Assembly: GCA_015501075.1 (NCBI GenBank)
Contig: JADNYJ010000382.1
Span: 1 to 30,791, forward strand
Origin: Gymnopilus junonius
Lineage: Eukaryota > Basidiomycota > Agaricomycetes > Agaricales > Galerinaceae
Reading direction: 5' to 3'
Length of the DNA: 30,791 nucleotides
Both the position numbers and the translations under genes were made by a program. Position 1 is the stretch's first letter, and every line of letters begins with the position of its first letter. Positions 30,259 through 30,791 of the stretch are shown here, piece by piece. A model generated the notes under the pieces. It was not told the origin of the DNA, did no database searches, and saw nothing but the letters and a program-made list of their open reading frames with translations.

Positions 30259-30653
30259 GTTTTTGTCTAGCACCATAGGTTTCTCCTTCGACATCTTTGC
30301 TTTCGACACTTTTGTGCTTCATGTCTATGTAAACACATTGTAAATATAAATTCATAAGACTGAAATCCAGTGCAAAGAATGATGTCTGAAGTTTTGAGGT
30401 AATTAGACTCAAACATCATGTCGAATTCTAATTCATGGCAATCCAGAGTGCAAGACGAGGACTCCAAGGTGGATTACATTGCAATGTAATCAGACAGTGG
30501 GACTTTTGACTCCTAATACAGTGGGATAAACCAGCCATTTCACATTGTATCACCTTACATTTGGCATTCCATTGCATTTCTATGCAGTTCCTTGGACCCT
30601 ATATAGCATTACACCTGTATATATTGCATTATATCTCGAGACATAGCCTGTGC
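30259..30653. other. Non-coding 3' flank of gene copy 2
   Basis: No gene seen. It is AT-rich, with a near-palindromic ATTACATTGCAATGTAAT at 30475-30492 and CATTGCATT-type words like those at 3000-3350. It contains TACAGTGGGATAAA (30517-30530), shared with the flank of gene copy 1. Confidence 0.5.
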
Positions 30654-30787
30654 CAATGACAAAAACTGTACCCCAATGTACCTTCATACATAATCTCATT
30701 CAGTGTATTGCCATACAAAAGATGTATCACTGTGAAGAATGTACGTTATATATTTGCTATATGGGACTATACACCATTTGGTCACTT
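30654..30787 (-). repeat. Right arm of the diverged long-range inverted repeat
   Basis: On the minus strand, from 30787, it reads AAGTGACCA, GTGTATAG (30774-30767), then TGGGGTACAG and TTTTTGTCATTG (30675-30654). This is the same block order and nearly the same span (134 versus 136 bp) as 2950-3085. The window ends here, so the true terminus may lie just outside. Confidence 0.5.
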
Positions 30788-30791
30788 CTTC

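Overview
The window looks like transposon-dense DNA of a basidiomycete fungus, most likely an agaricomycete. The signs are roughly 45-60 nt GT-AG introns with CTAAT-like branch sites, a Plavaka-type (CACTA-like) transposase, Ty3 and Ty1 elements of basidiomycete type, and two copies of a gene family I associate with DUF6698 (name from memory). No rRNA, tRNA, CRISPR array or ordinary housekeeping gene was recognised. All exon models were made by eye.

Layout. 1-1505: 3' part of a DUF6698-like gene (copy 1) with three in-frame TGA codons. 1506-3410: non-coding, with motifs that recur at the right edge. 7676-3411 (minus): multi-exon Plavaka transposase relic. 7865-11063 and 29842-30258 (plus): DUF6698-like gene copy 2, divergent from the transposase. 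Its first half carries a 1.2-kb insertion bounded by 59-bp direct repeats. A 49-nt intron near its 3' end has been expanded to 18.8 kb by a three-level nest. The nest is a Ty1/copia element (11108-29831, TSD TTATT). Its 5' LTR is split by a Ty3/gypsy element (11387-23257, TSD CTAAT). The gypsy reverse transcriptase is in turn split by a Tc1/mariner-superfamily element (16691-19866, TSD TA). 30259-30791: non-coding right flank.

The elements are in different states of decay. The Tc1-like element looks intact: about 105-bp terminal inverted repeats, a 322-aa transposase with a complete acidic triad, and a convergent intact 489-aa passenger gene with a SAM-like domain. The gypsy element keeps one reading frame across its length but is punctuated by 12 TGA codons and no TAA or TAG, and it lacks its integrase core. 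The copia element has many frameshifts although its LTRs are nearly identical.

Two themes tie the window together. First, decay is dominated by C-to-T change at CpG: all 8 differences between the gypsy LTRs, and 6 of 8 between the copia LTRs, fall at inferred CpG sites, and in-frame TGA codons mostly fall where the families carry arginine (CGA to TGA). Second, the Plavaka transposase, the divergent DUF6698-like gene and diverged inverted repeats near 2950-3085 and 30654-30787 suggest one two-gene transposon of about 9 kb before the nested insertions.
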